Assembly (NCBI GenBank): GCA_020635115.1
Contig: JACKAK010000001.1
Coordinates: 310,001 to 374,000 of the forward strand
Direction of reading: 5' to 3'
DNA: 64,000 bases
Source of the DNA: Halobacteriovoraceae bacterium
GTDB lineage: Bacteria; Bdellovibrionota; Bacteriovoracia; Bacteriovoracales; Bacteriovoracaceae
The translations under genes were made by a program, and so were the position numbers. Below the pieces are notes generated by a model. The model searched no databases, was not told the DNA's origin, and saw only the letters and a list, made by a program, of their open reading frames with translations. Below, in pieces: positions 33,507-42,786 of this stretch (the first letter of the stretch is position 1; each line of letters opens with the position of its first letter).

Positions 33507-34552
33507 AATAGAAATTCGCAGTGTTTTAGAATATGTTGTTTAGTATTTTCAATTTGAAGATATTCTCTATACGAATTCTCTAAATTATTTTCTAGTTTCT
33601 TTAAGACTTTAGGTCCCATAAAGTATGAATTAATACCTAAAAAAGCACTATTCCAAATCGTGTATATTTCAAAAGGGAAAGAAAAACTAGTTTCGAGAAT
33701 TTGATTACCATCTCCATAGACTGACATTGCACCAATCTGAATGGCAATCGAAACACCACTCAATATCCAGCTTAATTTACTAAATGATAATCGACTCCCA
33801 TCTAAATCATTTGATTTGAAATCTTTAAACGTTTTTAGCTTCTTATCAGTTGTTCTAAATATTTTTTCAATGAAGTATTCATAATTATTAGGAGCAAGAA
33901 TAAATTTAACATCTCTAATAAATTGAGCACATTTATTTGGAAGATGGTTATTTTTTTCATCCTCAGAAAATTTGATGAGATAATCTTCTAGATGAAGTTT
34001 ATTCTTGTCTAAGTCATCAATCAAAAATTTTCTGTATTCATCAATTAATTCTTTAAAAACACTTACTTCAATCTCTTCTGTTAAATTTTTAACAATTAAT
34101 TGTTCTTTTTGGGGAGGAAAATTATCTAAACCCATTCTTATTTTCAAAATTAAATTGAGTTTATGTAAAAGCAAAATATAATTTTTCTCTCCCCCTTTGA
34201 GTCGACATAAATGAGAAATCAATTGTTGTGAAAAACTATTTTCATCTAAAATACTACTTATAAACCATTTAATGATTTGGATATGCACTTCATCTGAAAT
34301 TTTCAATTGATTCTCAGAAACACCATATAACCATTTACTTATTGCATCATAGATTACTTTATAATCTGACTGGGAATCAATTTTCTGATCATCTCTCAAA
34401 ATAAGTTCTGATTTTTTTGTATAGATTAGTTTTTTCCCAGAAGACGTTGATATATATTTTGGAATTGAATAGAGGTCTCCTAAGGGGACTTTTTCATGAG
34501 CAAAACATGTGTTTAGCACCATAAGGCCAAAGAGAATGTGGACCAAACGCAT
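33503..34552 (-). CDS. Secreted or membrane protein of unknown function
   Basis: A 349-residue protein with a signal peptide (LVHILFGLMVLNTCFA). The middle is helical and charged; residues 265-325 hold two weakly hydrophobic segments (LSWILSGVSIAIQIGAMSVYG and YTIWNSAFLGINSYFMG) that could cross a membrane. No family recognised. GGAG seven bases before the ATG. Its stop overlaps the DUF164 gene by four bases. Confidence 0.55.
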   Translation of the reverse strand: MRLVHILFGLMVLNTCFAHEKVPLGDLYSIPKYISTSSGKKLIYTKKSELILRDDQKIDSQSDYKVIYDAISKWLYGVSENQLKISDEVHIQIIKWFISSILDENSFSQQLISHLCRLKGGEKNYILLLHKLNLILKIRMGLDNFPPQKEQLIVKNLTEEIEVSVFKELIDEYRKFLIDDLDKNKLHLEDYLIKFSEDEKNNHLPNKCAQFIRDVKFILAPNNYEYFIEKIFRTTDKKLKTFKDFKSNDLDGSRLSFSKLSWILSGVSIAIQIGAMSVYGDGNQILETSFSFPFEIYTIWNSAFLGINSYFMGPKVLKKLENNLENSYREYLQIENTKQHILKHCEFLF

Positions 34553-34746
34553 ATAATTACTCCGTTACGACAGACATAAATATTAAGTTTCTTAAAAAAA
34601 ATCAATATTTTTGTAAAATTTATAGCGTTTTGGGGAATAGAAATTTTTCTAATCCGAGAATTAATCAAGATTACTTTTCAGAGTTAATTATTTCATTTAT
34701 CAGAATTTTTGATACTTAAAAAAAACATCTAAGAATTGTAGGTTAT

Positions 34747-35349
34747 ATGATTATTTTAAAAATCTCTGTTCTTCTTTTATCTTTTAAACTTTATTCAGAA
34801 ACTTTGAAACAAATTATTCCTTCGATTGTATTAGAGAGATCATTTCAAAATATTGAATCTCATTTCAATAATCTACACCTTGATACAAAGGATATTTCAA
34901 AAACATTTATTAATCGAGTACATATTAAAAATTTGAAAGATGGTAATTTTCTAAAAGAAAGAATAAAATCTATCTATCAAGCTAGTATAAAAGATGAGTT
35001 AAAATCTAATGCCAAATTTACAATTACAATCTTTGAATTTAAACAAGGAATCAATTTATTTTCGAGCTCAATGAAACTTAAATTATTACTCAATAAACTA
35101 CTTGGTCACCCACAAATACTACCAAGTTCAGAAAAATTAGATTCATTTCATATTGGCGAAGATAAATTTCAAATCTATTCAAATGGAAAAGATTTAACTG
35201 TTTTCTATCCTTATAAAAACCTATTTATAATGCTTCAAGGACATTTCGTAGGCAATGAAGAATTTAAAAAGTTTTTAAGTTATAGTGATATATTTTCGTC
35301 TCTCAACTTTGAAAATTTAACTTGCCAAGAAAGTTTAAATTCGAATTGA
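34747..35349 (+). CDS. Secreted protein of unknown function
   Basis: A 200-residue protein with a signal peptide (IILKISVLLLSFKLYS). The mature part mixes helices and strands (IDKF-type segment KFQIYSNGKDLTVFYPYKNLFIML) and has no motif I recognise. AGGT precedes the ATG. The 194-base gap before it is very AT-rich with long A and T runs and no promoter I can name. The 3' end overlaps the RND pump gene by 15 bases. Confidence 0.5.
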   Translation: MIILKISVLLLSFKLYSETLKQIIPSIVLERSFQNIESHFNNLHLDTKDISKTFINRVHIKNLKDGNFLKERIKSIYQASIKDELKSNAKFTITIFEFKQGINLFSSSMKLKLLLNKLLGHPQILPSSEKLDSFHIGEDKFQIYSNGKDLTVFYPYKNLFIMLQGHFVGNEEFKKFLSYSDIFSSLNFENLTCQESLNSN

Positions 35350-38300
35350 AATTATTTTTTTCAAAATTTTTGCAGAAAACTCTGTTATCTTAACATAAGC
35401 ATAATAGGCACAAGGAATAAATATTAAGGTAACACCTGTTGCAAATAATAATCCATAAGCAAAACTAACGGCCATTGGTTTTAAAAAGGGATCACCTCCT
35501 GGAGAGTGAGCAATTGGCAATAATCCAGCAACTGTTGTAACGGTTGTCAAAATAATAGGCCTAAAACGACTTCTAGCTGCTGTACGAATGGCCCCTTTGA
35601 GATCCTTTATTTTTTCACGTTGAATATTAATAGAATTAACGAGAACAATTGAATCATTTACGACGACTCCTATTAGTCCTACAATTCCCATAAATGCCAT
35701 AAATCCTAAAGCTATCCCCATTATTTTAAAAGTAAAAACGACTCCAATCATTCCTAAGGGTATAGTTGACATAATGACCAGTGGTTGACCAAGGGAAGTA
35801 AAAATGGCAACTAAGATAAAAAAGATTGCAAGTATTGCAATGATTGCAGACTTTCTTAGGCCCGACATTGACTCTTTGGTATCTTCATTCTCACCACCAA
35901 ATGAAAAAGTCATTTCATTAAAATTTTGAACTTCTTTTTTTACTTCATCTTTGAAAGTTTGTTCAATTTTTAGAGGTGTTGTTTTTCGCTTATCAATATC
36001 TGCATATATTGTAAAAACTCTTTTATAATCATAACGTCGTATGACAAAAGCACCAGGGTTTGAAGTTTTCTTGATGACTTTATTAATTGGAATTCTCATC
36101 CCTTTTGAATTCAAAATGAAGATCTTATCAATAAAATCTAAATTTTCTTTTGATTTTTCATTGAAAGAAAGTGTGATATCAATATCTTCATCTGACTCTC
36201 TGATTTCAGTTATCGGATCACCGGCCAAGGCCCTTCTTAACTCTAATGCAATAGATTTTGTATCAAGACCTAGTCTCTTTGCTTCTTCGTCATCAACATT
36301 TATGACAATTTGTTGCTTACCTTCCTCAAAATCAATTTCAGCAGTCGTAATTCCCTCTTCTTTTTTGAGTTTTTCTAATAAATTTTTGCTGGCCTTTTGT
36401 AAATCTTCAATTCTGGTAGATTTCAGATCAATTGCAACAGGTCTACCTTTTGGAGGGCCACCTTGAACCTTTTTTACTGAAAGAATATATTTTCCTATGA
36501 TCGGTTCAATTTTTTTTGTTAAATCATCAATAATTTTATCTGTTGAACGCAATCGTTCATCGGGTGGAGTAAGATATAAAGTCATTGAAGCGTAATGTGT
36601 TCCGGTTTTATTACCATGTTCTCCCCTTAACATTCCAAGCCTTGTTGTGACTTGTTCGAATTCTTCCTTTTTTAAATCTTCAATGACGATACTTTCGAGT
36701 TCTCTCATTTTCATATCAGTCACATCTAGAGAATTTCCTACAGGACCTTTAATTTGAACGAAAACAATGCGAACATCATCTCCAGGAAACAATTCAAAAT
36801 TCATAGACTTTCCAACAATTGCAGAAATTATGAACGTTATAAAAAAACAAGTTATCATAATGTAGGGATGTTTAAGAATTTTTTTCAATAATAACTCATA
36901 TATTAGAGAAATTTTATCATACCATCTACGACCCTGATGTTTAACACTGAGATGACAAAAATCTGCTAAATGTGATGGTAAAATAAAAAAACATTCAAAA
37001 AAAGATGCTGATAAACATATAATGACCACAGCTGGAACAGACCAGAGAAACTTTCCCATAATCCCTCCCATAAAGAAAAGTGATCCAAAAGCGACCATTG
37101 TTGTAAGTACCGTTGCTAAAACAGGCCTGACCGTTTCAAGTGCGGCCTCCTTGGCAGCTTTTTTGGGGTTCATCCCATGTTCCAGTTTCTGATAAAATTG
37201 TTCCGCAACTATAATTGAATCATCTACGAGCATCCCTAAAACAAGAATCAGCCCAAACATAGAAATAAGATTTAATGAGACTCCTAGAAAATCCATACAG
37301 ATAAAAGAAACCATAAAAGCGACAGGTGCTCCGAGTGAAGTCACCAAAGATGTTCTAAAATTTAAAAAAAGTAATAAACAAGAAAAAACTAGCACGATAC
37401 CAATAAGACCATTGTCTTTCAAAATGTTTAGTCGTCTTTTTACATAATATGAAAGGTCATCAGCAAAATTATATTTCACTCCATTGTTTCTTGGATCAAG
37501 AAACTGTTCTTTTACAATTCCTTTGATATGTTCAGTACTTTTTATAATATCTGCAGTTTCATTAATTTTTACATTTAAAAATATAGAGTTCTTACCCATT
37601 GCCCGATATCGAAAATCACCTTCTTCAGGTTTTCGAGTAACCTTAGCAACATCTAAAACTTTAACCTTTTGACCTGAATCATTTGAACGAATAACAACTT
37701 CTTCAATATCCTTGACGGTGACAAATTCAGAGATAACTCTAACCATTATTTCTTCATTTTTTGTCTTTATATTTCCTGAAGAAAGATTGAGATTTCGATC
37801 TGATATCGATTTCGCTACTTCTCCCATTGTTAGTTGATACTGATTTAGCTTATCTGGATCTACCTCTACTGATATTTCATCTTTGTTATAACCTTCCATC
37901 TGGACGATAGCGACCTTTTTATATTCTTCAATTTTATCTCTTAACGCTTTTGCAACAGAGCGAATTTTTAAATAATCTTCACCAACTAGAGCGATATTTA
38001 GTACCCCCTTTTGTTTATTTGTTAAACTCGTGACAATCGGAGCATCTACATCGTCTGGTAAATCCGTAATTGTATCAATAGCATTTTTTGTATCTTCAAG
38101 GACATCATCAAGTTTGAAATCTGGATCAACTTCAATGTAAACAATAGATCTTCCTTCTGCGGATAAGACATTCAACCGCTTGATTCCGCTTGTTCCTTTA
38201 AGTACTCTTTCAATTGGAATTGAAACTAATTTTTCTACGTCTTCAGAAGAAGATCCTTTATAAGTGGTGGTGATTAAGATGACATCAAACTCAACTGCAG

Positions 38301-38415
38301 GAAAAGTTTCTTTCTGGAGTGAAAAAATTGAAAAAATCCCAACCACTAAAATGATAAAAGTTAGAAGATTTACAAGAAGTGACCGTTCAATAAAATAATT
38401 TATTATTCCTTTCAT
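35335..38415 (-). CDS. RND efflux pump inner membrane subunit (AcrB/HAE1-like)
   Basis: A 1026-residue pump with the AcrB layout: membrane helix 1 (about residues 12-30), porter domain, helices 2-6 (about 330-480), a second helix/porter set and helices 8-12 (about 860-1010). The proton-relay Asp pair is in LVDDSIIVAEQF. Pumps of this size expel drugs, lipids or metals using the proton gradient. AGGAG precedes the ATG. It is preceded by a TolC-like gene ten bases away; no membrane fusion protein gene is adjacent, which AcrB-type pumps need. Confidence 0.92.
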   Translation of the reverse strand: MKGIINYFIERSLLVNLLTFIILVVGIFSIFSLQKETFPAVEFDVILITTTYKGSSSEDVEKLVSIPIERVLKGTSGIKRLNVLSAEGRSIVYIEVDPDFKLDDVLEDTKNAIDTITDLPDDVDAPIVTSLTNKQKGVLNIALVGEDYLKIRSVAKALRDKIEEYKKVAIVQMEGYNKDEISVEVDPDKLNQYQLTMGEVAKSISDRNLNLSSGNIKTKNEEIMVRVISEFVTVKDIEEVVIRSNDSGQKVKVLDVAKVTRKPEEGDFRYRAMGKNSIFLNVKINETADIIKSTEHIKGIVKEQFLDPRNNGVKYNFADDLSYYVKRRLNILKDNGLIGIVLVFSCLLLFLNFRTSLVTSLGAPVAFMVSFICMDFLGVSLNLISMFGLILVLGMLVDDSIIVAEQFYQKLEHGMNPKKAAKEAALETVRPVLATVLTTMVAFGSLFFMGGIMGKFLWSVPAVVIICLSASFFECFFILPSHLADFCHLSVKHQGRRWYDKISLIYELLLKKILKHPYIMITCFFITFIISAIVGKSMNFELFPGDDVRIVFVQIKGPVGNSLDVTDMKMRELESIVIEDLKKEEFEQVTTRLGMLRGEHGNKTGTHYASMTLYLTPPDERLRSTDKIIDDLTKKIEPIIGKYILSVKKVQGGPPKGRPVAIDLKSTRIEDLQKASKNLLEKLKKEEGITTAEIDFEEGKQQIVINVDDEEAKRLGLDTKSIALELRRALAGDPITEIRESDEDIDITLSFNEKSKENLDFIDKIFILNSKGMRIPINKVIKKTSNPGAFVIRRYDYKRVFTIYADIDKRKTTPLKIEQTFKDEVKKEVQNFNEMTFSFGGENEDTKESMSGLRKSAIIAILAIFFILVAIFTSLGQPLVIMSTIPLGMIGVVFTFKIMGIALGFMAFMGIVGLIGVVVNDSIVLVNSINIQREKIKDLKGAIRTAARSRFRPIILTTVTTVAGLLPIAHSPGGDPFLKPMAVSFAYGLLFATGVTLIFIPCAYYAYVKITEFSAKILKKIISIRI

Positions 38416-38424
38416 ATTACGCTC

Positions 38425-39864
38425 CTATATTTGATACTTTTTTACAAAAGCATCAAATTCTCCACTCAGCATGTAAAAAGATGATTGGATGAGAAACTGA
38501 TTTGTCAGGAGTTCATAAAAAGTCTTTTGAGAATTGATTAATTCTTCTTCTGAACGTATAACAGTATCAAGATCAGTTCTGCCAAGATTGTACCTTCGAT
38601 TATTTTGTTCAAGTAATGATTTTGCTAAATCTATTCTTTTTCTAACGCTAATCAATGTATTATTCAAAGATATAGATTCATCTATCAATTTTTCTTTACG
38701 AATTTCTAATTGTTTTTCAATCGTACGAATTTCATATTCCTTTAGTCCCTTTTCTATTCCAGCTTTTGCAATGGCCGACTCAGTTAATCGATCATCAATA
38801 TTCCATGTAAAACTCAAAGAGATGCCAATTTCTCTGTTTTCGCCTCCTAAAAGGCCATCAGTAAATGCATCTCCAAAACTATTTGCAAAATTATTATTAA
38901 CCCAGGAACTTTTTAAAAGAATTGAAGGTATTTTTGTTCGTTTAACTGATTTAAGATAATTTTCAGATGAAGCTAATTGATACTTTTTCAGATCAATTTC
39001 TTTAGAATGTCCATTTGTTTGATTATTGAGATTATCAAACTTAACTGTTTCCAATATTTTGTATTGAGAAATCTGGGCCTCTTCAACATTTCTTTCTAAC
39101 AGCTCAGATAAATCTTTTAAGGATGATTGATAATTCATTTGAGCATTTATTAATGCTTCTTTTTTACCCTGGTATGCCATCTCTGACTGAATGTAATCAA
39201 CTTTTTCACTAAGTCCATCTTTTAATCTCTTTCCAATTAAATTTAGTCTGGCCTGCGAACGTGTCAGTGCTTGGATTGCAAGATCACTTTTAGCCTGATT
39301 TAATATTACTTTCAAATAATAGGTAAAAAGTTTACCGGCCTGTACTTCTTTTAAATAACTTAAATTTTTCTTCTGTGTTTCAACTCCAATTACTTTACTT
39401 TCTAGATCTATTTCATATTTTTTTCCAAAAAAGTTAGCTCCCAAATCTTGAGTGTAAACTAAACCTTGTTTAAATTCTTTAGAGCTTGTTGCTCCACTAT
39501 ATGTAGAAACTGAATCTGAATAATTATATTCGTTTTGAAAAGATAGTGTTCCTCCCCACGCAAAACTTTTATTTAATGAAATTACCTGCGAGAGAGACTC
39601 TATATTTGTTGGAAAAAAACTGCTTGTTGAGGGCGAATTTGAAGATGAGTCATCTAAATAAGTACTACTTGCACTCAAACTTAATTTGTTCTCCCCCTCT
39701 TTTGCTAATAGATCTAATTTGGAGCTATCAACTTGGGTTTTAGCTCTAGCTAAATCGATTGATTGCTCAATATAAATTGATAAGAGCTTTTCAAAATTTT
39801 GACAAAAACATTTGTATGAATTAATTGCGCAAAGAGAAAAAACCATCCACTTCAACTTAGACAC
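38425..39864 (-). CDS. TolC-like outer membrane efflux protein
   Basis: A 479-residue outer membrane factor with a signal peptide (MVFSLCAINSYKCFCQ) and the two-repeat helical layout: long amphipathic helices (IDLARAKTQVDSSKLDLLAKEGE, LIGKRLKDGLSEKVDYIQSEMAYQGKKEAL) and barrel strands (FAWGGTLSFQNEYNY, IGISLSFTWNIDD). The final NRRYNLGRTDLDTVIRSEEELINSQ is typical. The start is GTG with GGAGG seven bases upstream. First gene of a two-gene operon with the RND pump. Confidence 0.88.
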   Translation of the reverse strand: MSKLKWMVFSLCAINSYKCFCQNFEKLLSIYIEQSIDLARAKTQVDSSKLDLLAKEGENKLSLSASSTYLDDSSSNSPSTSSFFPTNIESLSQVISLNKSFAWGGTLSFQNEYNYSDSVSTYSGATSSKEFKQGLVYTQDLGANFFGKKYEIDLESKVIGVETQKKNLSYLKEVQAGKLFTYYLKVILNQAKSDLAIQALTRSQARLNLIGKRLKDGLSEKVDYIQSEMAYQGKKEALINAQMNYQSSLKDLSELLERNVEEAQISQYKILETVKFDNLNNQTNGHSKEIDLKKYQLASSENYLKSVKRTKIPSILLKSSWVNNNFANSFGDAFTDGLLGGENREIGISLSFTWNIDDRLTESAIAKAGIEKGLKEYEIRTIEKQLEIRKEKLIDESISLNNTLISVRKRIDLAKSLLEQNNRRYNLGRTDLDTVIRSEEELINSQKTFYELLTNQFLIQSSFYMLSGEFDAFVKKYQI

Positions 39865-39958
39865 TACAAAACCTCCATGAATTGTAAGAAAACCAATTTA
39901 AAACATTTAAAAAATATAGTTCCCCGCCTTGTAAAATTTGTACCACAGACGAAATACG

Positions 39959-39988
39959 TTGACTATAATTTCAGCTTGTTGCATTAAT
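39959..39988 (+). promoter_or_regulatory. Probable rnpB promoter
   Basis: TTGACT (39959-39964), an 18-base spacer and ATTAAT (39983-39988). The expected transcript start, near 39996, agrees with the RNase P RNA 5' end at about 40000. A closer TATAAT at 39964 lacks a -35 at the right distance. Confidence 0.55.
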
Positions 39989-39999
39989 AGTGTCTAAAA

Positions 40000-40289
40000 A
40001 AGAAGGGCCAGGTCATTGCTGGTGTGAGAACACGAGAGGAAGGTCCGGACACCATATGGCAGCGCAGCGGGTAACGCCCGCCCACCGCAAGGTGAGGACA
40101 AGTGCAACAGAAAGAATGTACAGGTAATGCTGTAGTGAAATCAGGTAAACTCTGCGTGGTGCAAGCCCAAATAGGCCAATGCTTGAGAACGGCCAGTTTA
40201 AATTGGCGGGTAGGGTGCTTGAGGTTAACGGCAACGTTAATCCTAGATGAATAATGGCCCATGACAGAATCCGGCCTATGGCCCTTCTT
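40000..40289 (+). ncRNA. rnpB: RNase P RNA
   Basis: The catalytic RNA of RNase P, which trims tRNA 5' ends. Conserved parts are in order: GAGGAAGGTCCGGACACC (P4 5' side), GGGTAACGCCCG, GACAAGTGCAACAGAAAG, GGTAAACTC, GCAAGCCCAAATAGG, CTAGATGAATAATGG and ACAGAATCCGGCCTA (P4 3' side). The ends pair as helix P1, AAGAAGGGCCA (40000-40010) with TGGCCCTTCTT (40279-40289). At about 290 bases it is clearly shorter than E. coli rnpB (377), the loss lying mainly in the P12-P14 region. Confidence 0.95.
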
Positions 40290-40296
40290 TTTTTTT
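40279..40296 (+). terminator. rnpB terminator
   Basis: The 3' strand of helix P1 runs straight into a nine-base T run (40288-40296), so the P1 helix itself seems to act as the rho-independent terminator. Confidence 0.6.
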
Positions 40297-40333
40297 CAAT
40301 ATATTCAAAACATTTTCTTATAAATTTAATCTA

Positions 40334-40362
40334 TTGACTATCACTTGTGTAGCTTATTCAAT
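40334..40362 (+). promoter_or_regulatory. Possible promoter of the TonB-dependent receptor gene
   Basis: TTGACT at 40334-40339, a 17-base spacer and TTCAAT at 40357-40362, 26 bases before the ATG. I see no Fur box in this stretch. Confidence 0.4.
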
Positions 40363-40387
40363 ATTTAATCAATAAGAAGGATTACGT

Positions 40388-42781
40388 ATGTCTAAATCTT
40401 TTATTAGAGAGTTTTTAATTTTATACATTTTTTTCTCTGATACAACACTGGCCAATATTTCTAAAGAAGCTCAGCAGCTGGTTGATCAAATTAATGAAGA
40501 TTCACTAAATTTATCAGATCTTTTAAATTTAGAAGTCATCACGGCAACAAAAACAACACAAAATTTATCCGATACTCCATCTACGATGTCTGTTATTACA
40601 GAAGAAGATATTGAATATTATGGTTGGTCTACACTTCCTGAAGCATTGGCCCATATACCTGAACTCTATACTAGATATGAAGGACATAACTGGAGTACAG
40701 ACTTTAGAGGTTATTTCACAAATAACAATCGAAGACAAACTCTATATTTACTTAACGGCCATAAAATCAACGATAGATTTCACTTTGGAGATTTTTATCC
40801 AGATATTATTTCTGATTTAAAAAATATCCATCGAATTGAAGTTATTCGAGGCCCTGGAGCAGCTATTTATGGAAATTGGGCCATTACTGGTGTTGTAAAT
40901 ATCATTACAAAAAAATTTGATGAGCTAAAATCAAGGCCTTCTATTTTTGAAGCTGACTTTGTGGCCGAAGATCTTATGCCTTTTAAAAAGGGAATTGATT
41001 CTTCTTTTACCCATAAATGGAGACTGGCCTATAGAACTAAATTTTCAGGCAATCAAAGTTTTTCATTAAACACTTATTGGTTTACTGGAAATATAGATTA
41101 CGATGCCGGAAATAATTGGAAAAGTCCTTATGGAGATGGAAATAGTGTAAAAACAATTAAAGAAACCTCTCAGTATTTTAGTGTAGGCCATAAGGCAAAT
41201 TTCGAAGGAGGAAAACAAATCCCAAGTTTTGAAATTGATTATAAATATTTGGATCTTACATTAAGTCTTTTCAATCATTCCAAAAGAGTTAATTGGATTC
41301 CCCCAAAGGATACAGCAACTTTTGGCCATCCTGATAATGATAGACAATGGGGTACATCTGGCATTGTACTAGACTGGACCCCAAGTGAAGGAGTTTTAAA
41401 TAATTTAGAATTTAAAACACGAATTTCTTACAATATGAACACAAACAGTGAGATAGCTGATTACGCAACTGATGTAACAAGAGTTGATACAGGACTTTCG
41501 TTATTTCTTGATCGTTTAAGAGATAGAGTATTTTTATCATCTGAAAACAGTACTCAACAATATATCAATGGAATACTCCAAAACTATAGGAGCTATATTT
41601 CGACTCAACAAAGTAATTTTTCGGATGCTGTTGCAAATTCAAAAGGCGGAGGAGCTCAATTTGTTTATTACGGCATAGACAAAACTTTTGCGGCAGAGTT
41701 TCAATTGACCCCTTATAAATCGAGCAATGTCCATTGGTCTATTGGAACCAATTTTGAAAAAGCTGATTATGAGAATAGTCAGTATTTTCGTTATCGAAAT
41801 GGTGAATTTATTGGTTGGGCCCCATGGGGTGGTATTTCAGATGAAGGTTGGTATACAGGTGTTTATACTCAATTACTTTATGGGGTAACTGAGTTTTTTA
41901 CCATTTCTGCAGGTTTAAGATATGATTTTCAAAAAGTCGATAAGGTAGAAAGACAACTTGGAGGAAATGTAAGAATAGATTCAAGTGGAAATAATGTGGA
42001 GCTGAATGATAAAACTTCTGATAACCTCACTCCAAGAATTTCATTAAACTATAGATTTAGTCCTAGAAATAATTTGAGACTTATCTACGCACAGGCATTT
42101 AGATCAGTTCCACCTCAGGAACTTATCCGTCTAGACTTTGGATTGAAAGCAGATTCTGAAACAGTAAAGGACTATGAAGTTATCTACTCTCATCAGCTTT
42201 CAAATCATATTAATTTTGATTTAAATTTCTTTTATATGGATAGCAATATTGCATACAGCTGGAATCCTTCTACAGCAAGTTTTAGTAAAATTGACGATGG
42301 ATGGTCAGTAAAAGGTGCATCGCTTGAATTAAAAACGAACTATGAGTATTTTAGTTATTGGTTTAATACTACTTTAATGAATCATACCAGAACGGCCAAT
42401 GCTTCAGAAGATTCACCAGAGATGATGTTAAAAGCTGGAGGTCTATATCATTTTAATAAATCATCTTTATCTTTTGAACTTTTTCATCTTGGATCTACAA
42501 AACAAGTTGTAAGTGGAGATCAAAACGCAGGAGATACAGGAAATTCAAATAGTTTTAGAGAAAATATTGTCGATCAAACTACCTTTACAAATATCGTTTT
42601 TAGGCATCAGTTTTCAAAATCTTATGATGTAACGTTTAAAATTAATAATATATTTGATAGTCAGGTCGACTATGCAATCCCAACCGAAAGTCAAAATTGG
42701 GATAAATATACATATACAAAACCCAATTCTCTACCAGGTCTAGGACGCACTATTTATCTAGAATTATCCTATAGAAATTAA
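40388..42781 (+). CDS. TonB-dependent outer membrane receptor
   Basis: A 797-residue receptor for active uptake across the outer membrane. After the signal peptide the plug domain spans about residues 45-175: LEVITATKTTQNLSDTPSTM, YGWSTLPEALAHIPELY, RQTLYLLNGHKIND and HRIEVIRGPGAAIYGNWAITGVVNIITKK. The barrel follows, with FRYDFQKVDK, LRLIYAQAFRSVPPQE and the terminal strand ending in ELSYRN. It resembles colicin I/vitamin B12/siderophore receptors in the plug, but the ligand cannot be read. AAGGA six bases before the ATG. Convergent with the FHA protein gene (5 bases apart). Confidence 0.92.
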   Translation: MSKSFIREFLILYIFFSDTTLANISKEAQQLVDQINEDSLNLSDLLNLEVITATKTTQNLSDTPSTMSVITEEDIEYYGWSTLPEALAHIPELYTRYEGHNWSTDFRGYFTNNNRRQTLYLLNGHKINDRFHFGDFYPDIISDLKNIHRIEVIRGPGAAIYGNWAITGVVNIITKKFDELKSRPSIFEADFVAEDLMPFKKGIDSSFTHKWRLAYRTKFSGNQSFSLNTYWFTGNIDYDAGNNWKSPYGDGNSVKTIKETSQYFSVGHKANFEGGKQIPSFEIDYKYLDLTLSLFNHSKRVNWIPPKDTATFGHPDNDRQWGTSGIVLDWTPSEGVLNNLEFKTRISYNMNTNSEIADYATDVTRVDTGLSLFLDRLRDRVFLSSENSTQQYINGILQNYRSYISTQQSNFSDAVANSKGGGAQFVYYGIDKTFAAEFQLTPYKSSNVHWSIGTNFEKADYENSQYFRYRNGEFIGWAPWGGISDEGWYTGVYTQLLYGVTEFFTISAGLRYDFQKVDKVERQLGGNVRIDSSGNNVELNDKTSDNLTPRISLNYRFSPRNNLRLIYAQAFRSVPPQELIRLDFGLKADSETVKDYEVIYSHQLSNHINFDLNFFYMDSNIAYSWNPSTASFSKIDDGWSVKGASLELKTNYEYFSYWFNTTLMNHTRTANASEDSPEMMLKAGGLYHFNKSSLSFELFHLGSTKQVVSGDQNAGDTGNSNSFRENIVDQTTFTNIVFRHQFSKSYDVTFKINNIFDSQVDYAIPTESQNWDKYTYTKPNSLPGLGRTIYLELSYRN

Positions 42782-42786
42782 TTTTT

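Noticed and set aside
39984..40262. Two minus-strand open frames of 73-92 codons
   Set aside because: They lie over the RNase P RNA, whose conserved core explains the sequence; no ribosome site or protein-like composition.
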